Under the pieces are notes generated by a model, which saw only the letters and a program-made list of their open reading frames with translations, made no database searches and was not told the DNA's origin. Shown here piece after piece: positions 31,714 through 41,366 of a stretch of 64,000 bases of DNA. The translations under genes were made by a program, and so were the position numbers. The DNA is from Ganoderma boninense. Taxonomy: Eukaryota; Basidiomycota; Agaricomycetes; Polyporales; Polyporaceae. The stretch spans positions 434,001 through 498,000 of the forward strand of contig CM035311.1 in assembly GCA_002900995.3 (NCBI GenBank), written 5' to 3'. Every line of letters starts with the position of its first letter. Within the stretch, counting starts at the first letter, position 1.

Positions 31714-33626
31714 TTATTCCAATGCGAATGTGCGCCGGAGCGCAGAGATGGACGGCGAGAAGAAGTACTCCCCGCCCCTCGGGACGACCCAGTCGGTCGT
31801 GAGCGGGAGCTCCTCGTTGGTGTTCTTCGGGTTCACGCCCGTCATCGAGCGCGAGCGCGCGCTGTCCGCGCCGTTCTGCCCGATGATGGGGTCGAAGCCG
31901 GGGACGACGGGCTCCTTGCCGATGGGGAACTTTGGGTCGTTCGCCCAGCCTAGTACAACGATGCGCGGTGCGCCACGGACGATGCGTGAGTACTGGAAGC
32001 TGCAAACACTCCAGTGCACAGAGAGGGAGGGACAGGTACGACGCACATCGCTGCATGAACTGGAAGCCGTTCGTGATGCTCCCTGAGTACGCGACGAAGA
32101 TGAGCCCGCTGTCGTCCACCGTCCGCCAGCCCATTCGTTAGACCTAGCTCAAACAACCTCATCGTGCAGACGAGCACTCACCGCTCGCGCTGCGTCTTCC
32201 CGCTCGCCTTCTCCTCAGCCGTGACCTCGGGCCCGAACGTTATGCCGCGGCGCAAGATGCGCCTGTTCTCGGTCGAGATGCCCTTGGCCTCGAGGTCGGC
32301 ACGCGGGTAGGTCTTGCGCGTGTGCGCCGCGAACGGGCAGCGCGCCTGGCTGCTCGGGTCGTACTCGAAGTTGTTGCGCTGCGCGGGGTCCGTGCCGGCC
32401 GCAGGCTTGTTGTGTGTGGGGAACAGGTCCGTCGGCGCGCCTATATGCGATGTACGTGAAGTCTCGTGAGCGAAAGGCAGACTATATATATGCGTCTGCA
32501 ATTGGCGCACGTACCCCTCTTCCAGCGGCCCATAAGCCGCGCGCCGACGAGGTCGGCCGTGAGCCCGTGCGGGGGGTCCGCGCTCGCCTCCAAGAATGCG
32601 TCGAACTCGGGGACGAGCTGCGCGAGGTAGCGCAGCGTGAGGAAGCTCCCGTCGAGGGCCCACGCGGGGCGGGCGAACGGCGTGCTGTCGTTGGCCAAGT
32701 CGACGTCGTGCTCGCGCCCGCACAGGATGACGCCCTGCCGGACCGTCGCCTGGCCAGGGTCGGGCTTCGCGTCGAAGTCCTTGACCGCGGGCTGCGAGAT
32801 CCCGTCGAGGGACCCGAAGCTGATCGAGATAACGATAACACGCATGAGCCATGACATGAGGGACGGGATTGATTGAGTGGATGCTTACTGCTCGTGCCCC
32901 CTGAGCGCGCCCGGGCGGACAGCGCCCTGCAGAGTGAGCACTTCGTGGAGGGTGGGCAGGATGCCGACGTTGAACATGCACAGGACCATGGTGTGGACCA
33001 TGTTCACCTTGTCGTGCGAGTCTCCAGACATGACGACGACGCCGTCGATAGGTTTCTCGGGGTCCTTGAATTCGTCCATCCAGGCGGGGATGAATGCGCC
33101 GTCCTCGCCAAGCACGCCCGGGTCGCCGAGTTTCTGCACGTCGGCACGCTGACCTGCGGTGAAGGCCGCATCGTCGATGTCGTCCTTGATCCCCAGCTGC
33201 AGGTGGCCGTGGCGTGGCTTTGTCAGGGTCGCGTTCGAACAAGAATAACTTTGTGGAGATCATTTCTACCTTTCGGAGACCAGCGTGAGAGAAGGCGATG
33301 TTCAAGCCCCACATAGGCAAGGGCGGGAGGTTGATGCCCAGCTCAGCAACGGCCTTCTTGCACGCGGCGAGCTTCTTGCGCTGGTCCTGGGCTTGCGCCG
33401 TGGTAGTGATGAACGGGATCAGCGAGTGAAGCCGTTTCCTGAACGTGGCGACGCCAAGGTCGTCGATACGGAAGAGCAAGTAGTGCTCCACTTTCTTCGG
33501 CAATCCTGGCCTACCATACGACGGGAGTCAGAGCAGAGGAGAGACGCAAAAGATATCAGAGAATCAGACCCGCAGGATGTCGCCCTGGACGTTGGTGGGA
33601 TCAAAGGATTCGGCGGTGGCGGCCAT
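31714..33626 (-). CDS. DyP-type (dye-decolorizing) peroxidase
   Basis: Haem peroxidase that oxidises dyes and phenolic or lignin-like substrates with H2O2. The start at 33626 (MAATAESFDPTNVQGDIL) follows a TATA box. N-terminal residues match the family start (NVQGDIL, then KKVEHYLLFRIDD). The DyP signature GxxDG is FGSLDGISQPAVKDF near 32810-32770. The axial-His region is RCPFAAHTRKTYPRAD near 32345-32300, and the distal Arg region is RRGITFGPEV near 32250-32225. The C-terminus runs GEYFFSPSISALRRTFALE to TAA at 31714. At least five introns are needed; at roughly 500 residues the length is normal. All three functional residues seem intact. No N-terminal secretion signal is visible, unlike most lignin-associated fungal DyPs, so an intracellular role is possible. 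Confidence 0.85.
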
Positions 33627-33747
33627 GGTGGTGATACGAAATGTCATCTGCGAGCACCGATGGGGAGAGAAGGAGGCTTGAGGAACGGGACAGGATGTCG
33701 AGGGCGTTGGGGAGGTTGGTATGATGGTGATAGCACGCAGACAAGTC

Positions 33748-33756
33748 CCTTTTATA
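33748..33756 (-). promoter_or_regulatory. TATA box of the DyP gene
   Basis: On the minus strand it reads TATAAAAGG, about 120 bp upstream of the start at 33626. Confidence 0.55.
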
Positions 33757-35200
33757 CACCCTGGACTGCCCGTCATTTTCAGGATGCGCTGAAAATACTA
33801 CATGGAACTGCGCATAGGGACAAAATCGAGTGGAGACAGTGGAGACTTACCGTGCACAGAGCTGAACGCCCACGGGAAGTCGAACCCCCGATGGTGGAGG
33901 CTGGTACCCTCCATGCCCCCACGTAGCGTTTGACATATGGTCGCAAGACGCCACGTGAAAGACTTCAAGCACGGAACCGATGAAGAGGAGAGGCTTTACT
34001 GACCCACTGCACACGGAGGTGAAGGAACTAGCCTTGTTCCTAGGGCAAACTGGTCGAAGGGGCAACAGTGTCGTGTCAGTTTCAGATACAGGACGAGAAA
34101 TACCGAAAGCTTCCCACCACGATTGCTGAGCATTCGACGTACGAAAACAGTGCTCATCCCGTAATCCGTACTCCAATAAAATATTCCTCCTGTCCGGGGT
34201 TAGACGGAGGCCGGGGACCACGGGACGTTGGCTACGACAGAGAACGCGCACTTTGCCGGCATCCATGTCCACCGCATGCTAACTTGTGACTTGGGCTGCC
34301 ATGTCACCTTCGTCCCATCGCGCTCAGTTTCAATATTGGTCAGTACGGGATGGACATCGTTGAAGAGCCACAACATGAAAGACCTGCGGTGATAATCAGC
34401 ACTTCCAGTGGTCCAAGGCGGGCATGGGTTGTTGTTGGTGCCTTGCTGCTCGAGTTGGTCAAAAACTTTGTGGGTGCAAGACTCGGAGTACTAGTAGTCA
34501 CGGTGAGAGCGTGGTGAACTTGAATGTGGATTAGTAACCGGTGGCAGGAAAGCTAGAAGAATAGAATTAGACTCAGTTCATATCGCATGCGGGCCAACCG
34601 CAGAAACCACATTGAACGACAGGCCTGATGTGCCGCGTAGGTGGAGAGGCTCGGCGGATGGTTCAAGCCAGACGTAGCAACTATATTTTGGAGCGTGGCG
34701 CCATCAGGAGATCCAATTCCCGTTCGTGTCTCCTGTGTCCACAGATTCAGAGACGGAGATCAGGACATTCCGAGATCCTGGAGACGTTTGCTATCCCAGC
34801 AGCGAAGACCGACGAGTTCCCGCATGCCATCAAGTCTACGCGTACGGCCGAGACTCGCAGGTTGCACGGCGCTTGCAACCACCAAGCTGAGTTTCACTCA
34901 GTTCCAGCTCCGACAGTAGCCACCCCACGGCCTTTGCCGACTCAGCTTTGGAGCATCTCGTCCATCTCTCCACCTCTGTTATCCTTCTGCAAAAACACTT
35001 TTGTCGTGGCATGCATTCAGGTATGAACCACCATCCTGCAGTGTTGGCTTTACTTTTCAGTAGATGCGGAAGCCGGCGCGGCCTCGGGACAGAGATTGGA
35101 GCTGTTTACGTCTCATCGTGCCGCACTCATCTGCAAAGCTCAACGTGCTGCATAGAAGATGGGCTTGGGGTCAACAAAGTTTAAGGCAAGCGCAGCGCAG
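33757..35200. other. Intergenic, promoter-like repeats at the right end
   Basis: A 141-codon minus-strand frame (33847-34272) has no motif. From about 34855 to 34915 there is a copy of the bidirectional promoter module (GGCGCTTGCAA ... CAGTTCCAGCTCCGACAG) also present at 38455-38510 and 38660-38720. Here it precedes copy C without an adjacent F-box gene. Confidence 0.4.
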
Positions 35201-35206
35201 AAACAT

Positions 35207-35271
35207 TATAAACTCTAACTTTAACGCTTCCCAAACAGCGCCATGCATTGAAGACGCCCATCCCATCGATG
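35207..35271 (+). promoter_or_regulatory. Conserved upstream elements of copy C
   Basis: AAACTCTAACTTTAA-like word at 35207-35222 and CCCATCCCATCGATG at 35257-35271, 55 bp before the start. Same order as in copies A, B and D. Confidence 0.6.
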
Positions 35272-35325
35272 CGGACGTCGTGCGTCGCAGGCTGCGCTTC
35301 GCACTCGCCTTCCTTGCTCACCGCC

Positions 35326-36408
35326 ATGGCTGACCCCAATCCTAATCCACCCCCTCCACCTCCCACTCCCGACAACTCCGTTGATTCTCCAGTTCGCTCC
35401 AACAGGTCTGCGGTCCCAAGTCACAACCAACCCCCAGGTCCCCCACAGCCTAGAGTTACTGGCGATGGGCTCTCCCAGTCACAAATGCCGTCCTCGTCCT
35501 CCAGTGCCCAAGGCGGACGACAGGCAAGCATCGTTCATAGCACGCCATCCATACCCGTAGGCCCTCCGCAGAACTCATCGCTGGCACGACATCAAGTACC
35601 AGGGGGGCCTGGAACGGCGGGCCCAGTGATGGTGCCAGATCTGCTGACCTCGGAGCTGAACCGAATCCCCCCGCCGAGTCTCGCGAGGCTCAAGCAGGAC
35701 CTCGGATTGGCAGACAGAGACGTGGCAGTCATGACACGCGAAGAGAAGGTGCATATGATACATCTCTGGTGCATCGTTTCAGCACTAACATCCATATATG
35801 CGCGTAGATGCGGCTCCTGCGACAGTTCCGTGACGGTGCCATGCGACCCGGTCGCCACTAGGAGGTGCGTGCCATGATCATTGATCGCTTCCGTGTTGGG
35901 GCTGTCTCAGAAGTTTTGCACTCTATTGCTATTGTTAAATCGTTCATATGCAATACAACTTCAGACCCGGATCATCACCGCACCCGCGGGGACGGGCACG
36001 GAGAATACCCCAGGGATGCTGGATGCGGAACTCCACGCGATCCCGCCGCCTACCCTGGCGAGGCTGAAGCGGAGACTCAGGATGGCGGGCAAGGATGTGG
36101 CGACCATGACCTCGGGGGAGAAGGTGTGTACCACGGTCCCCCTCCTTGTGGTGAATAACGCATTGCATTTCGGCGCTGACGCCAGCGGATGCGCGTAGAT
36201 GCGCCTTGTGCAGCTGGCCCGTCACCAGAGCATGAGACCGCAGGACGCTCTACCTCCGGGCACTGGCGTAGCAGACCCGAATCTGTTCGGAATAAACTTC
36301 CAGGATTTCGCAGACCTAGACCCGTCGGTACTCATGGACGACGCGAGTGTGGACTTCGAGCGGGATTTCGCCGCGTGGTTCAACCCCGACAGCACAGACG
36401 GACCGTAG
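35326..36408 (+). pseudogene. IPPP-module family, copy C, with an in-frame stop
   Basis: Start at 35326 (MADPNPNPPPPP); an in-frame ATG 26 codons upstream lies in the conserved leader and is less likely. Exon 1 ends with module 1 (35650-35748: ELNRIPPPSLARLKQDLG ... VMTREEK). The next exon (MRLLRQFRDGAMRPGRH) hits TAG at 35859-35861, three bases before the conserved GAG-GTGCGT exon end; copy D has an intact codon there. Module 2 follows (36017-36123: ELHAIPPPTLARLKRRLR ... TMTSGEK), then MRLVQLARHQSM and an acidic tail with DFERDFAAWFN, ending at 36408. Either the gene is broken and makes a one-module protein, or a shifted splice avoids the stop. Downstream exons look well preserved, so decay would be recent. 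Confidence 0.55.
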
Positions 36409-36810
36409 GGGACCTGTGTGGCGGCGGTGGCGTCGATCGGTCGCGTGGTGGCGGCGACGCTGACAGGTGGACGTGTGCCCATGGAATCGGGCTCTAGGAT
36501 TATGGTACGGAATCTGGAGGACTGTTTCCTGTGAGGCTGCTCCTTGTTCGTTCGTTCACTGCTGTCAATCTTCCCCGCGTCGCGCTGCTCTGGTCAGTCC
36601 GTTCAGCTTGGCAGGCCAAGCTGAACCCCGCCGCGCGCACCCATGCCTTACCTTTGGCCTCACCTTCCACGGGGTTCGGGTCTCTCTCAGCTCGTCTCGA
36701 CGCCAAAACTTGTGCCCTAGGTCCCTGTCTAGTACTGTTCGACGAAGATGATCGACTCACTTGGGCTTTGAAGTGCGGGAGGCACCAGCTGCGGACACGA
36801 CAAGTGTTAA

Positions 36811-36936
36811 AGTTTCCACGAGAACACCAACGAGGAGAGGCTCCTGCTCACTACCGACGGGGTCTTCCCGAAGGGCAGAGAGTACTTATTCTATCCGTCC
36901 GTCTCTGCGCTCTGGAGCACACTCGCATCGCCGTGA
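36811..36936 (+). pseudogene. Orphan C-terminal fragment of a DyP peroxidase
   Basis: Translates to NTNEERLLLTTDGVFPKGRE followed by YLFYPSVSALWSTLAS and a stop. It aligns with the tail of the DyP gene at 31714 (NTNEELPLTTDWVVPRGGEY, then FFSPSISALRRTFAL) with roughly two thirds identity. No GxxDG, axial His or distal Arg region is found upstream. It is a remnant in the opposite orientation to the intact gene, lying between copy C and F2, and suggests a second DyP copy travelled with the duplicated block and was then lost. Confidence 0.7.
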
Positions 36937-37168
36937 GGGCACTATGGTCGCGTTGTCGATTGTGTCAAGCTTCTCGAAGTGTTGTATGCATGGCAATGTG
37001 GTATCTATCGAGTATCTGCGTCGTTCATGGTAGACGACCCGTCGCCACACCACAGATCGGTGACATGCCTTGTCAGGACAGGGGAAATGGGTTGCAGTGG
37101 GCATTTCAGAAGGTCATGCAGTGAGTACAGTAGTCAGCACCATTGGGAGATACACGGTTCACCCGCTA

Positions 37169-38369
37169 CTAGCCTCCCGCCCAGTACCCGTACGATGCTA
37201 ACACCGACGACGCCTCGACATCCCACACTGCGCTCTCGGATCCACCCACGCGCTGCAGCCACGCCATCTTGAGACTCGTGTACAGCTCCACGTCCGAGCT
37301 CTGCCCGATCAGCGATTCGGGCATGTGCCCAGACGCACTCGCGGGCTTGAGGAGCACGACCCGCTGCTGGGCGTCCCGCATAGCGACGTTCTTGAGATGG
37401 GAGCCCATAGGGGACACGAGCAGCTGTAACAAAAACCGACACATCAGCCAGCGGCCTCGAAGGGAGTGTTGGATGAGGGGAAAGCGGAACCGGAACAACA
37501 CGCACCGCTTGCGCACACCTGCAGTTCCTGTTCTGAGGGCGGCTCTGCAGCAGCTGGACGAGGACGCGCTCGAGCGTGGGCGGGAACCCGGGGAAGGCGC
37601 CTGCGGGGTCGTGCTTCAACCCGGGCAAACGCTCAAGGCCGCGCACGATATTGATCAGCGGCATGGGGCTCGCGACTATGCGAGATATCCGGAGGTGTGT
37701 GAGGTGCGGCGCGAGATGCGACACGACCGTGGTCCACGACCGCCCGAGAGCGAATATCACGTGGAGGCGACGCAGCGAGGGGCACTGGGGGAGCGCTGGT
37801 TGGGCATTTGTGAGGCCCGAGCCGCGCCATAGGGCGTTTGCGAGGCTCGAGCCGTGGATGGTGAGCTCGCGGAGCCTGGGGAGGGATATGGTGTCGGAGA
37901 GCGGCTGCTGGTCGTATCGGTCGAAGAGGAGGAGGGTGAGCGTCTCGAGTGTGGGTGCGACAACCTCAAGGATGCGAAGGATGGGGGAGGCGGAATATGG
38001 GAGCGCGGGTTCTATATCGTTCACGTCGATGTTGTCCGCTGAGTGCTCTACGTGCTCTATATCTCTGCCTGGCCATTGCTCCCTGCCTTGCTTCTCGTCC
38101 TGGTCGAGGAGACATTCCATCCATGCTCTCGGGCGGTCTGTAAGGTATAGATGGTGGACTGTGCGACCTTCGAGGTGAAGTTTCTCGAGGACAGGTAGGA
38201 AGGAGGATAGCTGGTGGGATCCGTAGAGCGTGATGGATCGGAAGGCGTACCGACGGGAGGAGTTGCGAATGCGTCTGGACACCAGGGAGAGAGACCGGCC
38301 AGTGAGGCCGTCGTCAGTACATGCCTCTGCGAAGATGAGGCCGAGAATTTCGTTTGGACAAGCGTCCAT
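37169..38369 (-). CDS. F-box protein F2
   Basis: Paralogue of F1 with the same structure: exon 1 38369-37506, exon 2 37423-37169, same phase-0 intron (donor GTGCGTG, acceptor TTACAG). About 372 residues. F-box CPNEILGLIFAEACTDDG, then leucine-rich segments (PRLRELTIHGSSLANA, LTHLRISRIVASPM). It is slightly shorter than F1 because a Gly/Ser stretch before FPPTLERVLVQLLQ is missing. The C-terminus ends SSVLASYGYWAGG. Divergent from copy D, as F1 is from copy B. Two intact copies suggest the protein is useful or the duplication is recent. Confidence 0.8.
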
Positions 38370-38454
38370 GGTGCAGTTAGTAAAGCTAGTAAAGGCTTGT
38401 CGAGCAATGTTGATGCGAGTCGTAGAACGGCAACCACAAACGGCAACCACAAAC

Positions 38455-38720
38455 GGCGCTTGCCACCGCGAAGCTGTGTTTAATCAAGTTCCAACTCCGA
38501 TAGTCCCCTCCTCGGCCTTCGCCGCAACGCTAATATTGTTCAACGTTCAACTTCGCCGGGGTCGGAGCAACTCGTTGACGACCCTTCCCCACCTCTTACT
38601 CCTTTGTCTTGTATGTTCTGAGCCATCGAGTTCACGACCGGGAGACTCGAGAGCCCTCAGGTTGAATGGCGCTTGCAATCGTCACAGGTGAGTTTCATTG
38701 AGTTCCCGCTCCGATACCTG
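38455..38720. promoter_or_regulatory. Duplicated bidirectional promoter modules between F2 and D
   Basis: Two copies of a GGCGCTTGCMA ... AAGTTCCAACTCCGATAG-like module lie at about 38455-38510 and 38660-38720. The first continues as CCTCGGCCTTCGCCGC, which is the F1 module on the other strand. The 0.8 kb gap between F2 and D therefore holds a doubled version of the control region that B and F1 share in one copy. Confidence 0.55.
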
Positions 38721-39055
38721 CCTCGGCTCAAGTTCGACGGAACTGCCCGTCTCTCCGGTGTGTCTTCCTCCCTGTTATCCTTTTGACAAACTCTTTGGCC
38801 ATGGTATATTTTGCAGTATACACCACTATCGTACCATTCCATATCCTTTACTTTCAACCAGACGCAGCAGTCTGCGCGGGAAATCCAACAGACAATCGAG
38901 GCAGCCCTGCGATGTAAACTTCATCCGTGCTTTCGAACTTTTCTTATACGCCTCTCAAGCTCAAGCTTGGTGCATTGGACAGAAGATGTGGGCCTGACGT
39001 CGGCAAACGTGGGCGCACCGCTGGAACAGTAGTATCCGAATACAGAACCGAGCAC

Positions 39056-39114
39056 AAACTCTAACTTTATTGCTTGCCGAGCAGCACGCACTGCACACGC
39101 CCCGTCCCATCGAT
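39056..39114 (+). promoter_or_regulatory. Conserved upstream elements of copy D
   Basis: AAACTCTAACTTTATTGC from 39056, then CCCCGTCCCATCGATG at 39099-39114, 63 bp before the start. Upstream sequence from about 38960 is almost identical to the copy B promoter. Confidence 0.6.
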
Positions 39115-39176
39115 GTCGACGTCGTGCCCCGCGTTCGAGGGCTTGGTCTCCTCCCTCCTCTTCCTTGCTCGCTGCC

Positions 39177-40674
39177 ATGGATGAACCCGACCCAAACACA
39201 TCCCGTCCTCTCACTCCCGACGACTCTGTCAGTGCTCCAGCTGGTTCCAACATGTCTGCGGTCCCGAGTTACAACCACCCCCCAGTTTCTCCGCAGCCTA
39301 CGGTGAACAACGATGGACCTTCCCAGTCGCAAACGCCGTCCTCATCCTCCAGTGCGCAAAGTGGACGACAGGTTGTTGAGAACCCTGAGCAGAGACCATC
39401 GCTGGAACCGCATTCAGTACCCGGTGGTACGGGTACTGCGGGTCCAGCGATGGTGCCCGATCTGCTGACCTCGGAGCTCGGTCGCATACCCCCGCCGAGC
39501 CTCGCGAGGCTCAAGCAGGACCTCGGACTCGCCGACAAGGACGTGGCGGCCATGACTCGCGAAGAGAAGGTGCATATAAGTGATCTATCCTGCATCATTT
39601 CAGCAATAACGTCCATGTATGCGCATAGATTCAGCTCCTACGACAGTTCCGTTACGGCCCCATGATGCCAGCCCCCAGCATCATGCAACCCAGTCACCAA
39701 CACGAGGTGCGTCTCATTGTGACGGCAATGTTCAAGTTGGGGTGGCCTCACACTCGAGTCATCAGGCCCGTGTACTCACCGCAGTCGGGACAGCGAGCAC
39801 GGAGATCACGCCGGAGACGGTGGATGCGGAGCTCGACGGGATCCCGCCGCCTACCCTCGCAAAGCTGAAGCGGAGGCTCGGGATGGCGGGCGTGGACGTA
39901 GCGACGATGACCCCCCTGCAGAAGGTGCGCACTCGTACTCGACCCCTACCGCCTGCGGTGGATTCCTGGATTGACGGCGGTCCCTCCGTGTAGATGCGGC
40001 TTGTGCGGCTGTTCCGCGATGGAGACACGAGAGCGCGGAACGGACTGCCAGTGGCACTGGCAGCGCCCAACACTGGCACGCCGTTCGGCCTCGGGCCGGC
40101 CCAAGTGGTGCGTACTGTCGCGTCTATGTTGGGATTGGCGACGTGGTGAATACCTCGCATACAGTTACCCACGGTCGGAGGGGGGCACAATGTTCTGTAC
40201 CAACCAACCCCACCCCAGCCACCGATACCTGCGGTCGGCATGACTGGACACCCGGGAAACATGCCCCCGCCATTGCCTGGATTCGCCGCGTTGGCCGCGC
40301 CCGATGGCATACGCACACGCTACGGCGGCTACACCCCTGGCGCTCCTTCCGCGGTGACGACGACGCCTGCCCCGCGCACCGCCTATGCACGGGGACCTGG
40401 CGTCGCTGGTCCGTCGACAGCGCCCAACCCCGCCCCCATGCAGACTTGGAACTTCGCGATGCCTCCACCGGCACCAGGAGGTCGAGTCGGAAACCCCAAC
40501 CCCGACCCCGACCCCGACCCTGACCTGCAAGGTTTCGACGCGGCGTCGTGTCGGGCGCTCCTGAACGAGATGGCCCGAAATTCGAACGTGGACTTCAGCT
40601 CGCTCAATGAGGCGTGGAGGAGGGGCCTCGCGATGGGGCACAGCTTGACGGAGAATCGGGAGGGAGCACGGTGA
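39177..40674 (+). CDS. IPPP-module family, copy D (best preserved)
   Basis: Five clear exons. Exon 1 from 39177 (MDEPDPNTSRPLTPDD) is Pro/Ser/Gln-rich and ends with module 1 (39471-39569: ELGRIPPPSLARLKQDLG ... AMTREEK). Exon 2 gives IQLLRQFRYGPMMPAPSIMQ. Exon 3 carries module 2 (39821-39924: ELDGIPPPTLAKLKRRLG ... TMTPLQK). Exon 4 gives MRLVRLFRDGDTRARNG. Exon 5 is Pro/Gly/Thr-rich with a short NPDPDPDPDPD run and ends RALLNEMARNSNVDFSSLNE then AWRRGLAMG, stop at 40674. Introns fall at the same point after each module, so the module arose by exon duplication. Function unknown; no enzyme motif. Divergently paired with F2. Confidence 0.72.
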
Positions 40675-40739
40675 TGGCGGTGATGAGGACGGGCGGATGG
40701 TGGAATTGGAATGGGAATTTGTTTGAGTGCTGGTCTCGA

Positions 40740-40774
40740 TTGGCGGTTGGCGGTTGGCGGTTGGCGGTTGGCGG
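40740..40774 (+). repeat. Heptamer tandem repeat, five units
   Basis: Five perfect TTGGCGG units just 3' of copy D. The 3' flank of copy B holds a single GGCGGTTGGCGG-like word on its own strand, so the array expanded after the duplication. Confidence 0.9.
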
Positions 40775-40799
40775 TTGGGGGGGCGCTGGACTGGATCGG

Positions 40800-41366
40800 G
40801 TGCGGGTGGGCGGTCGAGGCGGCGCGACAGGCTTCATACAGGGAAATCATCGCTTATTATTTTCCAGATTCGTGGGCAGAGGGTGGGCAAACAGCGAGGC
40901 TTGCGCCGCATACGGTCACGGCGTTCACGGATGCATGGACCCCCGAGAATGCGCCGTGCACCAGTCCCGGATGGAGGCACTGGTGCTAGTTTTCATGCCG
41001 AGTGGTCGGTTGCACTATACCGTCGAGGGCTCGATGGATATGATTCGGTCGGGGAGTGTATGTGGTGACATGTACGCATCGATATAGAACTGCACATTTG
41101 CCAGTGGTAGGGCTCTATATTGGGATGGGCCCGCCGAGCGACAACTGGGAGTGCTCGCTCTGAGCTGGACTTCAACGTGAACCACGAGTGCGGTAGAACC
41201 TGCACACAGAAGGCTTAGGACTTCAACCAGGTCCCGTCAGTCATCTTATCTATGTAATGCAACATTATAATTGGCTTCATACACCTGGATTCCACCGCTT
41301 ACCGGTAAGCAGTTCGCGCAAACTCGTGATGCAGCCATGCGAACAGGTTTGTAGGTGGTAATGTAA
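40800..41366. other. Intergenic, no gene recognised
   Basis: 3' flank of copy D and of gene Y. Open frames here overlap the heptamer array and have no motif. Confidence 0.3.

Noticed and set aside
37269..38178. Plus-strand frames of about 190-200 codons over F2
   Set aside because: Antisense shadows of the F-box gene F2, which is supported by its close paralogue F1.
40720..41087. Gly/Trp-rich frames (repeating GWRLAVGGWR) next to copy D
   Set aside because: They are translations of the TTGGCGG heptamer array and its flank; the array is absent beside copy B.
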